Source: an uncultured Actinomycetes bacterium
GTDB lineage: Bacteria > Actinomycetota > Actinomycetes > Nanopelagicales > Nanopelagicaceae
Assembly: GCA_903932705.1 (NCBI GenBank)
Contig: CAIZHC010000288.1
Span: 1 to 5,895, forward strand
Direction of reading: 5' to 3'
DNA: 5,895 bases
In this document: positions 5,322-5,895 of the stretch, in pieces
Layout of the letters: every line of letters starts with the position of its first letter
Numbering within the stretch: position 1 is the stretch's first letter
The notes under the pieces: generated by a model
What the model was told of the DNA's origin: nothing
Seen by the model: the letters and a program-made list of their open reading frames with translations, nothing else
Database searches by the model: none
Position numbers and translations under genes: made by a program

Positions 5322-5698
5322 TAGAAGTCCAATCCATTCTCGCGGGCACTATCAGCGAGAGCTGCAATGCGTCCGGTGTACTTGTTTCCACCGCGATCAA
5401 AGACCACTGTAGAAATACCCTTTTCCTTCGCACGCTTTGCAATTTCTGCACCGACGAAGCGAGCCTTTGCGCTCTTATCATCCTTAGAGGCACGAAGTGT
5501 GCTCTCCATGGTTGATGCTGAGACCAAGGTCTGACCGATTGAATCATCAACAATCTGAGCAACAAGGTGACGAGATGAACGTGAAACTACAAGACGTGGA
5601 CGCTCGGCAGAACCGACAACACGCTTGCGGACACGGAAGTGGCGACGACGGCGGGCATTTTGTGCCGAGCCTTTAACAACCTTTACACCGATAGCCAT
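5321..5698 (-). CDS. rplR: 50S ribosomal protein L18 (uL18)
   Basis: L18 binds 5S rRNA and helps attach it to the 50S subunit together with L5. The 125-residue protein has a basic N-terminal arm ([13 protein letters not shown], 15-27). [20 protein letters not shown] (33-52) follows, and the conserved C-terminal part is [20 protein letters not shown] (98-117) followed by ARENGLDF. Length agrees with actinobacterial L18 (about 120-130). The ATG at 5698 overlaps the rplF stop by one base (TAATG), with an AGG 9 nt upstream. Its own stop overlaps the rpsE start in the same way. The call is secure. Confidence 0.98.
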   Translation of the reverse strand: MAIGVKVVKGSAQNARRRRHFRVRKRVVGSAERPRLVVSRSSRHLVAQIVDDSIGQTLVSASTMESTLRASKDDKSAKARFVGAEIAKRAKEKGISTVVFDRGGNKYTGRIAALADSARENGLDF

Positions 5699-5895
5699 TA
5701 CTTCTTACCTGTCTTTCCTTGCTTGCGGCGAATCTTTGCGCCGTCTAGGTGGAGACCCTTGCCCTTATATGGATCAGCCTTGCGAAGCTTTTGAATCTTC
5801 GCTGCAACTTCACCAACGAGCTGCTTATCGACACCAGAGATCGAGAAGCGAGTTGCTGATTCGACCTTGAAGGTGATGCCTTCTGGAGCAGAGAA
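5698..5895 (-). CDS. rplF: 50S ribosomal protein L6 (uL6), C-terminal part, runs off the window
   Basis: L6 lies near the factor-binding centre at the base of the L7/L12 stalk. The last 65 codons are visible, starting [20 protein letters not shown] and covering [17 protein letters not shown]. The L6 signature region [20 protein letters not shown] follows, ending QGKTGKK. Full L6 is about 178-180 residues, so roughly one third is present and the 5' end lies beyond the window. The stop overlaps the rplR start by one base. Identity is secure from the C-terminal motif and its place before rplR. Confidence 0.97.
   Translation of the reverse strand, partial: FSAPEGITFKVESATRFSISGVDKQLVGEVAAKIQKLRKADPYKGKGLHLDGAKIRRKQGKTGKK

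Noticed and set aside
1..5895. Mobile element, CRISPR array or defence system
   Set aside because: No transposase, integrase, regular repeats or attachment-site duplications are visible; the window is core ribosomal cluster apart from the two small ORFs.

Overview
The window is a tightly packed stretch of a bacterial ribosomal-protein cluster. Every gene lies on the minus strand, so transcription runs from high to low coordinates. In transcription order it holds the 3' part of rplF, then rplR, rpsE, rpmD, rplO, secY, adk and map, then two very small open reading frames, then infA, rpmJ and the 5' part of rpsM. This is the distal spc operon followed by the start of the alpha (S13) operon. The order secY-adk-map-infA-rpmJ-rpsM, the 37-residue four-ligand L36, and the N-termini of S13, IF-1 and S5 all look actinobacterial. 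Base composition, by eye somewhat below 50% GC, and codon use without a strong G/C-ending bias suggest a low-GC actinobacterium, perhaps of the freshwater acI (Nanopelagicales) type. The phylum is well supported; the lineage is inference.

From 5895 down to 2055, rplF, rplR, rpsE, rpmD, rplO, secY and adk are separated by 1-bp TAATG overlaps or a few bases. The exception is an 81-bp gap before secY, which carries a 9-bp perfect hairpin just upstream of a strong ribosome binding site. map follows adk after 5 bp. An 8-bp inverted repeat with a T-rich tract overlaps the 3' end of map and looks like an intrinsic terminator, so the spc transcript may end there.

Between map and infA (708-1236) are two adjacent small ORFs of 50 and 48 codons. 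They share the motifs ENVEP and VD(P/A)DKVKIT and have hydrophobic, Gly-ending C-termini. They look like a tandem duplication of a gene I do not recognise. The first has no Shine-Dalgarno sequence, but a TANNNT -10 box sits exactly where a leaderless transcript would start. A second terminator-like hairpin follows the pair. infA (TTG start) and rpmJ (GTG start) form the next unit.

Between rpmJ and rpsM lie 129 noncoding bases that fold on paper into a cloverleaf-like four-way junction: an 8-bp closing stem and three near-perfect hairpins, one capped by a GAAA tetraloop. The last hairpin loop is complementary to the rpsM Shine-Dalgarno region (TTACCC against GGGTAA). The position matches the S4-binding alpha-operon leader of E. 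coli, but the architecture drawn here is different. This putative mRNA regulatory element and the tandem small-peptide pair are the most interesting parts of the window.

Functionally the genes supply 50S proteins (L6, L18, L30, L15, L36), 30S proteins (S5, S13), initiation factor IF-1, the SecY translocon channel, adenylate kinase and methionine aminopeptidase.
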